64,000 nt of DNA from Rhipidocladum racemiflorum. Its lineage: Eukaryota > Streptophyta > Magnoliopsida > Poales > Poaceae. The stretch is taken from NCBI GenBank assembly GCA_036346355.1, contig CM070592.1, positions 33,426,467 to 33,490,466 on the forward strand, given 5' to 3'. Each line of letters starts with the position of its first letter. Positions within the stretch are counted from its first letter, which is position 1. This document shows, piece by piece, positions 52,555 through 63,968 of the stretch. Below the pieces are notes generated by a model. The model searched no databases. It worked only from the letters and a program-made list of their open reading frames with translations, and was not told where the DNA came from. The position numbers were made by a program, and so were the translations under genes.

Positions 52555-53794
52555 TGGTAAGCCCAACAACCGTCCAACTCCAACACATTTCAGTCCGCCT
52601 GCTGGCTGCACATGCACCCCACCCCACCCCCTAGCCCCCACATGCTCCGTTGCCCCTCTCTCCATCTCCCCCCTCTCCATGCCCCGCTACCCTCCCCACA
52701 CCGCCCCGCCTTCCTGATCCAACTCCCCTTGCCGCCCACGCCCTCTTCCTCTGCCGTCGATGCCCCATCGCCCTCTTCCTCCGCCGGCTCCGTCGACACC
52801 CCGTCGCCACTGTCGGAGCTGGAACTTGATGCCCAAATCAGCCATGGCAACATCCGTTGACCTTGGCCCATTGATTCCCCTTCCCGTCCTACACTCCCTC
52901 TAGCCAGGATCGAGGCACCGCACTGCCGAGGCATCACGCTGCCTCCACTCAGATCTGGCATGGATCAGCACATCGCACTGCCTTGCTGGTCTCCACCTTC
53001 CATCCGCTCCTGAAGAAGCTCTAGATCTGGCCAGGATCGACCCGACAACGAGGACACACCGGCGCACCACAACCACGGCGGTCATCATGCTCGATCCTGT
53101 GTGATAGCCAGCAGCCGCGAGGATGATGTGTAATATCTCGTTGCCTTTGGATGCATCAAGGCGTGAGACACTCTCCCTTCGTAGCAAGCCATGGAAGAAC
53201 AGAGAGCAAAAAAGGGAAAATGCAAGAAGAAGAGAAAAGTGTTTTGTTTCTTTTTCTCCAAGATGGTTCTGTTAGTTCGTTACGGAGGTTTTTATACCCC
53301 TCCAGAGATGGGATTAGGATCCTCTACCTTTGCAGTTCAAAATGCATGGTGCATTTTGAACTGCATTTTGAGTTGCAAAAGCTAAAAAAATATAGGAAAA
53401 AAATCAAATTGCTACAGTCTTCAAGATTTTGGTAAATTTCATTGAAATTTCGGATATTTTGATTGAAATTCATATTTTTAAACTAGATTTTTCAAAAATA
53501 TTGTAGCAATTTGATTTTTTTCAAGTTTTTTAGCCTTTACTACTCAAAATGCAGGTCAAAATGCACCGTGCATTTTGAGTAGGAAAGGCAGAGGATCCCA
53601 ATCCCCAGAGATGGGTCAGCCTTCCAACTACTTCCCAGCACAGACCTTTTTACTCGGTCTTCTCAATACAAACCAAGTACATTAACTGTGTTACTACTTT
53701 GGCAAATGCATGACGTCTACAGTAAAACCCAACACTTCTCATTTGCTCTGTGTTCCCGCTCGTCTTCAGTTAAGTTTCGGCGATCGTAACATCA
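52555..53794 (-). repeat. 3' LTR of the minus-strand gypsy
   Basis: On the minus strand it starts TGATGTTACGATCG right after the tract CTGCAGGGGGG (53805-53795). A TATA-like TATAAAAAC lies at 53297-53289. The far end is uncertain. A MULE-type MITE is inserted in it. Confidence 0.6.
53311..53604. mobile_element. MULE-type MITE with long inverted repeats
   Basis: 294 bp; ends GGATTAGGATCCTCTACCTT and, reverse-complemented, GGATTGGGATCCTCTGCCTT. The similarity extends about 100 bp inward, so it can fold back. The 9-bp duplication CCAGAGATG is exact (53302-53310 and 53605-53613), as expected for Mutator-type elements. Confidence 0.88.
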
Positions 53795-53843
53795 CCCCCC
53801 TGCAGACAATGCTTGTCCCCAAGCAATTACGGATGGAAAACGA

Positions 53844-54575
53844 TCACAAAGTACAGTTAAATTCTCCTAGGTAGTTGCTTCCAGCGGTAATCCCATCCAT
53901 TTGATCAAGACCTGAACAACCGTCGCATTGCCTTTCTTCACCAATCGTCGTTCCAGTACCTTCTCCGATGTCAAGCTCTGCTAACTTCGGCAACTCTGCA
54001 AAGACAGGGGAATAGTCCGGGTGAAAGGACTTGATCTGAGAAACGTGAAATACCGGATGGATTTGACTGTCTACTGGCAAATCTAAGCGATACGCCATCC
54101 AACACCACATATGGTCCATAAAACTTGTTTGCCAATTTACGATATGGTATGTTCACCAGAGATGTTTGAGCATATGGTTGGAGTTTCAACAATACTTTCT
54201 CCCCCACCTGAAATTGGCGTTCTTGTCTCCGTCGATCTGCTTTGAGCTTCATCCTGTTCTGTGCCCGGGCTAAATGGTGCTTGAGCAACTCATCATGCTT
54301 CTTGTGATCTTGAAGTAATTCATTCTCTTCCTGAGATTCAGTAATACATGATCTGGGCAAGACCCCATACTGTGGTTCTGTCCCATATAATGCCTTGAAT
54401 AGAGAACACCCTAATGAGGTATGAAAAGTGGTGTTATACAGCTAGAGATAGCCATGTTTTCCACTTACTGGGAGTTTCCTGAATAGGGCACCGCAAATAC
54501 ATCTCGACACACTGATTGACTAGTTCGGTTTGCCCGTTAGTTTGCGGGTGATAAGCAGTGCTAAATTGCAACTTA
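53844..54575 (-). pseudogene. minus gypsy integrase C-terminal half and chromodomain-like tail
   Basis: LQFSTAYHPQTNGQTELVNQ (third catalytic residue region; ELVN where ERVN is usual) begins right at the MITE. Then AQNRMKLKADRRRQERQFQV, KFYGPYVVLD and VDSQIHPVFHVSQIKSFHP. VQVLIKWMGLPLEATT resembles a chromodomain and is in a further frame. Several frameshifts. Confidence 0.82.
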
Positions 54576-54806
54576 GGGGGTGTTTTGCAGAGCTCTAGCT
54601 TCACCAAATCCATGGAGTTGGTGGAGCTAGGTATTCCTAGCTTCACCAGATTCGTGGAGCTGGAGCTGTAGGTATATTAAGAGTGTTTAGGTGGGTCAAC
54701 TTGTTTATATTTTAGAATAAAATTATAAATCTAAGTCACTTTATTTTAGTCTACAAGTTTTAGCTCTGAGGTGGAGCTAGGATATGAAGCTCTGCCAAGC
54801 ATGGCC
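54576..54806. mobile_element. Tourist-like MITE in integrase
   Basis: 231 bp with ends GGGGGTGTTTTGCAGAGCTC and, reverse-complemented, GGCCATGCTTGGCAGAGCTT. The 3-bp duplication TTA is at 54573-54575 and 54807-54809. Removing it joins ALAIK to LQFSTAYHP in frame. Confidence 0.85.
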
Positions 54807-55400
54807 TTAATCGCCAATGCTTTGAACAACTCTCTCCAAAAAACACTGGTGAATATCATGTCCCAGTTGGAAGTAATGGTGCTAGGCACACCATGTAACC
54901 CGATCACTTGATCACGAAACAACTTGGCCACCGACTGTGCTGTATATGGATGCCGGAGAGGAAGGAAGTGTGCATATTTAGAAAAATGATCCACTACAAC
55001 TATGATGATGTTATATCCTTCCGACATAGGCAAACCCTCAATAAAGTCCATGGTAATATCTCTCTAGGATGCCTCCGGAATAGGCAAAGTCTACAATAGA
55101 CCCGCTGATTTGGACCGTTCCCCTTTTGCTAATTGGCATACCTCACATTGCTTGATGAAATCCTCTACTCCCTGCTTCATCCCAGTCCAAGAAAACAACT
55201 TCTTCAATCTCTGATATGTGGCATGCATACCCGAGTGTCCTCCAATTGCACTTGAGTGAAAACAGCAATCAACTTTGTTTGCAAAGCAGAATTTGCTCCA
55301 ATCCAGATCCGTCCCTGATATCGAATCAATCCGTTGAGTAACTGAAACTCTTTTTCATCCGGGCTGTGAAGAGCCAACTGTGCGAGAAGATTTTGTGCTG
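54807..55400 (-). pseudogene. minus gypsy integrase N-terminal half
   Basis: MDFIEGLPMSEGYNIIIVVV carries the first catalytic Asp; HGVPSTITSNWDMIFTS carries the second block, where the usual Asp (SDRD) is replaced by Asn. The HHCC region upstream (55100-55300) is visible only in mixed frames. Confidence 0.8.
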
Positions 55401-55424
55401 TTTTGTCAGTAGCATAAGAGTTAA

Positions 55425-56141
55425 CTACCTCTTGAATCTATACCGGTTGTGTCTCTGAAATGGTGTGCATGTCATAAGTTGACTCGATCGAGACAAAGCA
55501 TCTGCTACCACATTATCCCGTCCTTTTTTGTACACAATGCGAAACTGGAGTCCCATGAGTCGAATCATAGCCTTCCTTTGCATCTCGGACTGTAACTGCT
55601 GTTCTTCCAAATAGCACAAGCTCCTGTGATCCGTTTTGATAACAAATTCTTGGCGTTGTAAATAAGGTCTCCATCGTTCAACCGCCAACAAGAGGGCTAA
55701 AAATTCTTTCTCATAAATGGAAAGGCCTTGATGTCTTGGGCTTAAGGCTTTACTGAAGAAAGCTACAGGGTGTTGTTGCTGCAGTAGAACTGCGCCCACA
55801 CAAAACTCACAGGCATCAGTCTCGATCTCAAAGGGCTGTTCAAAGTCCGGTAACTTTAACACGGGAGTTGTGGACATCGCTTGTTTCAGTTGCAAAAATG
55901 CTTCCTCAGCTTGAGCAATCCAACCGAAAGCCTTTTTCTTAAGTAAATCTATCAATGGTTTGGTAATCATGCCATAATTCCGGACAAACTTTCTGTAATA
56001 TCCTGTAAGTCTGAGAAATCCTCTTAGCTCGATAACACTCCTTGGTGTTGTCCAATCCACCATAGCTTGTGTTTTACAAGGATCTGTTGCTACCCCCTGA
56101 TCAGAGATAATATGCCCCAAATATTCCAATTGTCTTTGCAC
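55425..56141 (-). pseudogene. minus gypsy RT end and RNase H
   Basis: Reads QRQLEYLGHIISDQGVATDP, LRGFLRLTGYYRKFVRNYGM, then RNase H: FEIETDACEFCVGAVLLQQQ, VIKTDHRSLCYLEEQQLQSE and VVADALSRSSQ. Open over 238 residues, with a stop just before it (KK-stop-KCFF). Confidence 0.88.
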
Positions 56142-56242
56142 AAAAAAGCATTTCTATTTCTTGATAAAGAAATGATGTGTTGATAGCCGCTGAAACACAA
56201 GGGATAAATGCTCCACATGAGTGTGCAGGTTGGGACTGTAAA

Positions 56243-56692
56243 TTAAAATGTCATCAATGAAAACCAGGACAAACTTCCTGAGATATGGTGATATGGTGAG
56301 AGCACCGAATTCATGATGCATTGAAATGTGGCAGGAGCGTTTGTGAGCCCAAATGGCATTACTTGAAATTGGTAATGTCCATGGTGGGACTTAAATGCCG
56401 TCTTAAATTCATCTTCCTCGTTCATACGGATTTGATGATATCCCGCACGAAGATCCAATTTGGAGAAGTATTGAGTACCAGCAAGTTCATCCAACAATTC
56501 GTCAATCACTGGCGTAGGAAACTTATTTTTGATTGTGAGATCATTCAAGCGCTGATAATCCACACAAAACCACCATGAGCCATCTTTCTTTTGTACCAAT
56601 AATACCGGCGAGGCAAAAGGACTTACACTAGGAGCAATAATTCCTTTGGAAATCATCTCGGCCACTTGTCGCTCAATTTCTATTTTATGCAA
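56243..56692 (-). pseudogene. minus gypsy reverse transcriptase core
   Basis: HKIEIERQVAEMISKGIIAP, VQKKDGSWWFCVDYQRLNDL, FSKLDLRAGYHQIRMNEEDE and MPFGLTNAPATFQCIMN. A frameshift separates it from the catalytic DD block (VFIDDILIYSP, at about 56243-56270 in another frame). Confidence 0.88.
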
Positions 56693-56902
56693 TGGAGAAT
56701 AGCGTTATGGTCTTGCATTGACTGGTGTAGCACCGGGAACCAAATGGATAATATGATCATATTCGCTTCTGGACGGTAATTCTTGTGGTTCACTGAATAC
56801 TGTTTGATACTTGGCTATAACAAAGACCACTTCTTCAGGAATTGACATAGCCGTATCTACTTGCTCGTGCTCCAATATTGCCATGGCCCAAATATTGTTA
56901 CC

Positions 56903-57171
56903 TCATTGCCATTTATCCAATTTATCCAGAGTCACCTCTTGAACCTCCCCACGTTCTATATCTTGCACCCCTTGTAAACGGATATGATGTCCCTTATAAT
57001 CAAATTCCACAAATTTGTCCTCCCAATTACATATCATAGGACTATGAGTTCTTAACCAATCCATACCCAAAATAGCATCATAAGCTCCCAAATCCAACAC
57101 CCTTAAATCCGTTTGAAAGGTATGACCTCGTGACCACCATTCAAATTTGGGCACCCAACTGCTATACATCG
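56903..57171 (-). pseudogene. minus gypsy protease C-terminal part
   Basis: VPKFEWWSRGHTFQTDLRVL, then LGAYDAILGMDWLRTHSPM, the typical retropepsin end. The N-terminal part with the catalytic DSG is missing where the LARD-like fragment begins. Confidence 0.82.
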
Positions 57172-59388
57172 TGATTATGTCGAAATGGGTGTTGAAAAGA
57201 TATGTTTTATGATTGGAATAGAAATTGTAGGGGCGATGGTTCGTCATGGTTAGTAAATTAAAAGAAGATGTTGACATACGCCTTATGTTAACTAAATGAG
57301 TTATTGGTGTTGAAAAAGAAGTGAGAACGTGGTTCTCCTGGTTGATTGTCGTGAGATAGAAATGGTGGGATTTGAATTGAACATTCTTTTAAAGGTTTAC
57401 AGATTCAATTGATTGTATGATTTTCAAGGATGGCATGCCTTTTGTTGAGGCGTTCTGATTAGTGGGCAATAGAACTCCCCTGATTAAGTTCCATTCTATG
57501 TCAAGTTGTGGACTTGGCTTTGATGATTGGAAATGAGGAGGAAAGAGTAGTTTGGGGAAGTAATCGGTTGATGGAGTCCTAAATAATGTATTTCATTGGA
57601 TCGGGCCAACCTTTGGTTTTGGCTAAGCTGGTTAGCTTATGTTATGAATATTGGAGTTGCACTCAAGAGTGTATGAGTGGATCGTGCTCTTTAGTGTGCA
57701 CATTGAAGTATCTCGGGAATTGGCATTTGAAGGGAAACCTACAGCCATAATGGATTATGTTGGAGCTCTTGAGTTAAAAATATTTGTAACTCTAGTTCGA
57801 CTAGAGTTGGATTTAATTGAAAATGTGTGTGGTGTTGCGAGTGTTTCAAATGTGAGAGTTATGATTGTTTCATAAGTGATCTGTGGTTGCTTGTGAGATG
57901 TTCGCTTTTGTGAAAGTGAGCTCTCCTGGAAATGATTTTCCCTTTCTCTTTTAGAGAATTGTGGCGGTTATGGGTACAAATGTTTGACTTGAGAATCGGT
58001 TTTCTCTTCTAAAATGTTGATTTTGGTTAACATTAGAGGTTTTGCTTTGATGAAAGCGAGCTGAGTTGCTTTGGTTATCGAGAGTTTTGTCGAAGATTTG
58101 TGTTAAGTCTCTCTTCTATCTGAGTGCTCCTCGATGTGAATTTTATCGCATTGATTTGAGATTTGAGTTTTCCTTTGCGTTTTGGCTTAGGAAAAGAAAA
58201 TGAGTAGTCTTTGGATATTGTCGAATTCTTACCAAAGTGTATTTCTGTGTTTTGGGTTTGAGTGGATGTTTGTGGTTCCATTGGGTTTAAAAGAATCATA
58301 TTTCTTTTGCATTCTAGATGGAATTAAGAATATAAATATTCATGGTTTATGGTTGAGTATACTTAAAGATTTATACTCTTGGACTTGGTTGATTGAGTGA
58401 AAGATTGTGAGGGTGAGTCCCTCTTAGGACAAGAACCAGTTGTGGTTTGGTAATGATTTGTGGTCCTAGCTTGGGCTAGGTGTAGAATTTTGGTTATGGT
58501 TTAAAAGGTGGATCAACAAACAAATAGAGTGATGACATGATGCTTTTACCTAAATTGATTTGTTCAACTTATTTGATATACGTCTTTTCTATTCAAATTA
58601 CTGGAATTAATTGAGTCACTAAATTGAAGCATAGCAAACAAATCCAAGTAGTCCTCATTATGAGAGAAGTCTATCTTCAGTTTGTCAGAATGTGACAATT
58701 CAACACTATTTAATATCTCCAGGAATTTATTCCGTAAGGTTAAATTTGATGGAAGAGCTCCCCTTGTTCTCTGTTTTCTTTATGTCTTGATCTCTCTCCT
58801 TGTATCCGACCCATTTGCACCTCTAACTATACTACTATCCTACGTTGAAATAAGTATGACTTGAAGCTAATGTTGTAAGGTTAATGCTTCATTCTTTGTT
58901 TTACGTACACAATTATGTACTATACTACTATCCGATTATGATATCCGATCCCGACCCAAATCCGTCAGGCATCCACTCCGTATCCGAATCTTGAATAATC
59001 CAAATTCGTATCCATATCCGACTCCAAATCCGGAAAAAAATATGGGTTAGGATACGGGACGAGCAATATCCGCCCGTATCCGACCCGGTTTCACCCCTAC
59101 TAATTAGTTGAGATCGATGTATTAATCTTGTTGTAGTTGTTTCGATCTCTTTGCTGTTGAGAACTTATAGTTGTTAGAAGACCATGACCCTTTGTATGTG
59201 CTTAGCGGGTCATGATGGTTAGTTGCTTCCTTGTTATTGTTGTTGTTATTGCTATTATTATTGATTGTGATCTCTTTGCCTGCTGAGTGGATGTCCATCT
59301 AGCAAGGAAGGTCATGCTAAAATTTTTATGGAAGAATTTAGATAGGTTTTGGTAGCACTTCGGGCACGTGAGGTGTTGGGGTGTTACA
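57172..59388 (+). mobile_element. fragment of the LARD-like LTR family
   Basis: 57237-57780 is related to 34063-34710; from about 57780 it follows the LTR segment (GACTAGAGTTGGATTTA) and ends TTGGGGTGTTACA at 59388. More diverged than the copies at 29-35 kb. No matching target duplication was seen. No gene. Confidence 0.75.
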
Positions 59389-60180
59389 TATGGTCTCGCA
59401 ATAACCATTTATGTGGAATTCTGAATAATGCAGAATATGTGTGATTTATTTAGTCAATTTGGTATCATTGTTTATGGAAACCATTATAATCGATGAATTA
59501 ATGAAATCTTGGTTTTATGGAATCTTTCTTAAAAGATGCTCGAGGATGAGATTATGAATTATTCTTTGTGAATTATGTAGATTACAAGATTAATCGATGT
59601 ATGGATGATGGATAATCAATAGTGTGACTTATATTTTGAGGAAACTATTTCATATACGATAATGTTAGTAGCTTAGCATGATTTTGGAGTCATGATGTCA
59701 CATGATATAGACTCTACTTGTTGGAGTACTAAATTGGGCTGGATTATCTAATGCCATGAAAATAAAGGGGGATCCTGGTGACTTCATGAATTTTGGAGGT
59801 TACAGAATTGATAATAATAATTTTTATCAACACTGAGAATTGAAGATTATTAAATAAGTTTTTGGTGGAATAGAATAGTTCGGTAGAAATGCTTAGACTC
59901 ACAATCGGTCAGTATGCACCTATGGGTGGGAATTTTTGATAACTCTTCAAAACTTGTATTGGAAATTATAGGCAAAAGGTATTGCCGTTGGTATACAAAA
60001 TAAAAAAAATAAAATGATTTAGACTTGGGCGGAATGGTTTATCTTGCAGGTGCGGATAGAGCACTGATCTTGGTTTGTGCAAGTATCGCCCCAAGTAAAT
60101 TAAGGACTGACGCTTATGATTGTCCATTCTAAGCACAACAGTACAACCACATGTCAAAGTGGGCACGACCTGGCTAAATA
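59389..60180 (+). repeat. fragment of the solo-LTR family, opposite orientation
   Basis: Reverse-complementary to parts of 48580-49100, for example CCACATGTCAAAGTGGGCACGAC at 60149 against the same words at 48600. No gene. Confidence 0.65.
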
Positions 60181-60324
60181 ATTTGTATAGACCTTTAGAT
60201 TTTAATTATTATTATCCAACTAGTCAGCCTGTTATTACATATCATTGGTTTGCTATTATGTTTTTATTTCATTTTTTAAATGCTTATTATATTTTCCGTT
60301 TTGTTCTGTTGTTGTTGATCTTCT

Positions 60325-60541
60325 CACTACTATAGGAGGGCTCATATTAGACACCTCATCACAGACGGTTTTATAAACACACCGTCTGTGATGAGTCCAA
60401 GGAACATCACGCATTTATTGTATATACGAACAAATTGGTGATGACTATAACGTCATTGTCGATACCGATCGATCTGACGATCAAAAAACCGTCTGTCATG
60501 TGGCTTACGAACCGTTTGTGATGAGGGATTGTATAGTAGTG
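60325..60541. mobile_element. CACTA-type MITE
   Basis: 217 bp with ends CACTACTATA and TATAGTAGTG. The 3-bp duplication TCT is at 60322-60324 and 60542-60544. Subterminal ACCGTCTGTGATGAG-type motifs occur on both sides in both orientations. Confidence 0.85.
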
Positions 60542-60736
60542 TCTATTTCTATCTAGATTATCGGATCTATCCAATTGTGTCCAATGATGTATCCCATGAG
60601 AATAGGGCTAAGAGGCATGAAGCTAACAGGCGTAGATCATTGTTGAAACAAGGTTCTCTGTTTGCTTTTTTCCCCCCAAATTGTGTTGTACTATTTGTTT
60701 ACTTGTAACACTTCTTCCCCTTTGGTTTCCCTGTAG

Positions 60737-61260
60737 CAACCTACAAAGAGCGTTCATATTATGGTGGTCCTGATTATACGTGTTCTAAATGCTCCGCTAT
60801 ATTTTGGTATCAAGAGCGCGTCCGTGGCAAAGGTTCTCATATGCCCAGTCACTTTGTCTATAATATTTGCTGTCGTCAAGGGAGGATTTGCCTTCCTTCA
60901 CATAGACCATTTCCACCGCTATTGCAAGAGCTTATCAGATTTGATGGAGGGCCGTGCTCAAACACTTTCATGCGTTTGATAAGGCAATATAACTCTTTGT
61001 TTGCGTTTGCTTCTTTTGGAGTCAATGTTGATAACAGGATTAATACTGGTATTGGCCCTTATGTATTCCGGATTAATGGTGTTGTTCATCACCGTATTGG
61101 CTCGCTTTTGCCTAGCCATGGTCAGCGTCCTAAGTTTGCTCAGCTTTACATTTATGATACACCGAATGAACATCAAAATCGCCTTAGTGTTTTCCAAACC
61201 GATGGGCCCAATAGAGAACAGTCTGATCTAGCTATAGTCTCTGCAATATCATGTCGACGA
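60737..61260 (+). pseudogene. Helitron Rep/helicase, N-terminal domain fragment
   Basis: After an acceptor-like CCCTGTAG (60736) the frame reads YTCSKCSAIFWYQERVRG, a zinc-finger-like start. It continues FVYNICCRQGRICLP, NTFMRLIRQYNSLFAFASFG, GPYVFRINGVVHHRIGSLLP and FAQLYIYDTPNEHQNRL. This order is typical for plant Helitron proteins just before the helitron_like_N domain. The frame then breaks near 61240. The likely upstream exon (VSNDVSHENRAKRHEANRRR at about 60572-60650) is in another piece. These proteins act in rolling-circle transposition. Confidence 0.85.
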
Positions 61261-61425
61261 TAACAATAATGAATAACTCGTATTTATGGCGACGACTGTC
61301 CTCTCTAAGTTCATCTCGTCTGTTGCCTGTGGAGTTTTGGGTTAGTGGGCAAACAATGAGATGTGGTTTTATCTCTACTACTTTTGGTATTGTAATGAAC
61401 TATCGATGTAATAAAAGTTGAACTT

Positions 61426-61903
61426 TTGTATGGCTATAATTCCAGATTGTGTTTGTGCGTGCCAGCCAATGATCATGGGAATGGCACAGTATGCACTTTA
61501 GAACCTCGTTTTTATGTTACACTGTGGCATAAACATGAGGGTCTCACAGCTATGCTTAGCAAAATACCTACTGAAGCCAGACAATATTTAAGTTTTGATA
61601 CAATAGCTAATACAAAAGAGCAGCCCTTAGATATTGATCTGCTATACCAACCGGAATTCCTCAATTCAATTGTCATAAACAATTTTAGTCAGCATTCCCT
61701 TTCTCTTAAGACAGGTGCTGCAGTTGTGCTGCTCAGAAATATCAATCAACCGCTTGGCTTATGCAATGGCACACGGTTATTGTTGACTAGACTTGGTGAC
61801 CGGATTCTTGAGGGTAGGATCATGACGGGAACGCATATTGGTGAGTTGGTCTGTATACCACGTATTGTTCTTAATGGGACTAGCACAAAATGTCTTTTTG
61901 TAG
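61426..61903 (+). pseudogene. Helitron helicase, C-terminal fragment
   Basis: KIPTEARQYLSFDTIANTKE, then LNSIVINNFSQHSLSLKTGA, VVLLRNINQPLGLCNGTRLL and GELVCIPRIVLNG match the PIF1-type helicase end of Helitron proteins. The usual RRRQFP...KSQGQT block is absent; the RPA1-like frame follows directly. Confidence 0.83.
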
Positions 61904-62590
61904 ATGGAATACACATTGTTAAAGGACGTGACGCAGCAGTCGCATCGATGGCCAGTCCGTGTTAGAGTCACACGATTCTTGGAGTATGTCAATCCAGATT
62001 ATCCACATAATATATTATGTAAAGACTTCGTTTTGCTTGGTGAGGAGGTATGTTTAGCCCCTCGATGTCCTCTGTTTTCCCGCTTGATCTTTGTACTGCT
62101 AAACCAAAGTAATAATACTTTCTTTATGATATCAGGGAACCATGATGGAGGCGCAGATTCCTGAACAGCGTCTTCCAGTATTCCAGCCTCTGTTAAAGGA
62201 AGGTGCAGTGTATTATATAGAATATTTTGAAGTGATTGATGCTCGAGTTAATTATCGCCTAGTCGACTGTGTATTATGAGGATGTTGCATTATGGGGACC
62301 TCATGCTTTACAGTTTGATGCTGAACGTATCCATGCTGAATCACGGCGTCGCCCAGTAATTATGCTACTCCTTGGGATCACAGTTAACATACGTCACGGT
62401 AAAAGCTATACAACTATCTTCTTCTGAGATTTGTTTATAGGATCATAAACTATATCCTGTTTTGCTCAACCGATACTTACATACTGATGCACTTTGTATT
62501 CATTGCTTCTGAACATACATCTTTCATTCACCATTTGTAGGTCGCTTGTCTCTCCAAGGGAGTATGGTCTGTATACAGATGCAACTCCAA
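61904..62590 (+). pseudogene. RPA1-like (replication protein A large subunit) gene fragment
   Basis: ATG at 61904 opens MEYTLLKDVTQQSHRWPVRV. Exon 1 ends LGEE at 62047 before GTATGT. Exon 2 starts at 62136 after ATATCAG with GTMMEAQIPEQRLPVFQPLL, KEGAVYYIEYFEVIDARVNY, and stops at 62276-62278. The next frame gives VYYEDVALWGPHALQFDAER (second OB fold) to a GTAAAAG donor at 62399. Exon 3 (62541-62590) reads RLSLQGSMVC and is cut by an LTR fragment. RPA1 OB folds bind single-stranded DNA; plant Helitrons often carry such genes. Splice phases agree, but the link between the two OB folds is deleted. Confidence 0.8.
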
Positions 62591-63600
62591 AATTCGAAGT
62601 CAAATCTTGATGAAACCTAAAATTGATTGAAGGGTTTAGTCCACGGCGTCCACACGCACACAATGGTTCAAACGGAATCGAGATTGACTCATCGGAGAGA
62701 GAGATATGCCGGCGAGAACGAAGAACGATGGTGGTCGCCGGTTTTCACGATCTCCCGGGTAAACGATGAGGAGAGGCAAAAGAAGAGTGAGTGCACTGGA
62801 AAGAGGATGCCAAGCCGGAGATTTGAGAAGTGGAAGCACGCGATTTGGAGTTGAAACGGCCGAGTTAATGCCATTTATGCCGATTTCGGTTTTTGCTTAA
62901 TGGAGCCGTTTCCGGCGTGATTAAGGACTAATGAACTCCGGGAATGGAATCCTCTTGCCGATATCTTTCCAACGGATCCGGCCTTGCTCAATTTGGTGCA
63001 CTTAAAAGGAAGTTATAAGGATTTGCAATGAGAGAAGCCATGAATGCACCTTCTTCCTGAACTTGGAACCATCGCATGAGAAAGATGCAGGAATAGTGCT
63101 GCCACGTGGCGATTCCCGATTGGCCGGATTAAACAAAAGGTTACGCGCGAGAGAGAAATTAGCTAAAATAGTCTAAAAATCACGGAAAAATTCCTAAGGA
63201 TATTAAGGAATATTTGAAACCCAATAAAATTGGTTTCATGAAACTTGGATGAAAATTGGAATTTAGAAAATTCCGAGACGAATAAAGGGTATTTGGCGAA
63301 AGGCCGCGAGCGATAAAATACCAGCAGGTTTCCAAAAATCTTGGGAAAATTCCCAAAATGTTTTTGGAATATTTAGAACCTAATGCAATAGGTTTCGGGA
63401 TTTTTGGAGCATTTTGGAACTCAGGTGGAAATGCGGGTAGGGACCGGTATTCGGGAATTCGGTTTTTCGAAGGAGGATTGAATTCCAATTTCGGAAGGAT
63501 AGGGATGCCAGATTAATTTAAACACCGAGGAAAACCCGAATTTTGAATTTACCTAGTTTAAATTAGATTTTAACAGGAGGCCGAAATTGGAGATGTTATA
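62591..63600 (-). repeat. fragment of the solo-LTR family
   Basis: Related along its length to 50840-51872: shared CTTGATG-AACCTAAAATTGA, CCGGAGA/CATCGGAGA, CCACGTGGC and GGGATGCCAGATTAAT words. On the minus strand it starts TATAACATCTCC, a decayed form of TGTAACACCC. No gene. Confidence 0.75.
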
Positions 63601-63765
63601 TCATGGCTCACGAGGTCATTTCTTAATCTTAATTTCTGCTATAACACTCATCGAAGTTCCACTCTGTCTACATTATACACACTGATGCTAACGTAACGCC
63701 TTGGTTTTCTATTCTTCGATGGTGCTCCGCGTCATCACCTTTTACACGCTTTTCCAAAGAGGGAG
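63601..63765. other. unassigned sequence
   Basis: No gene or repeat recognised. Confidence 0.4.
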
Positions 63766-63968
63766 ACTAGGGAACGGTATACCGTTCCAACGGTATAGCT
63801 GTGAAACTTATGAAACTTATCAGTTTCGGTGCTGGTTTCATGAGTTTCAGTGTTTAGTTTCATCAGTTTCATGTTTCATCAGTTTTGAGTGCTAAGTTTC
63901 ATGAGTTTCAGTATAAAAAATCACAAGTTTCAGAGGTACACCGTTCGTACGGTATACCGTAGGTTAGT
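63766..63968. mobile_element. inverted-repeat MITE-like element with GTTTCAT repeats
   Basis: Left ACTAGGGAACGGTATACCGT and right (reverse complement) ACTAACCTACGGTATACCGT are inverted repeats of about 45 bp, which continue into CTGTGAAACTTATG and CTCTGAAACTTGTG. The inside repeats GTTTCATGAGTTTCAGTG-type units. The target duplication was not resolved. Confidence 0.62.

Larger units (their letters stand above)
53795..57171 (-). mobile_element. minus-strand Ty3/gypsy chromovirus-like element, 5'-cut
   Basis: On the minus strand: protease end, RT, RNase H, integrase, chromodomain-like tail, polypurine tract, then the 3' LTR. At 57171 it is joined to a fragment of the LARD-like family. A Tourist MITE lies in the integrase. 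Confidence 0.88.
60545..62590 (+). mobile_element. Helitron remnant
   Basis: It contains an N-terminal Helitron helicase-like segment, a helicase C-terminal segment and an RPA1-like gene fragment. The Rep endonuclease and most of the helicase are missing. Helitron termini (TC...CTRR) were not identified, so limits are approximate. Confidence 0.75.
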
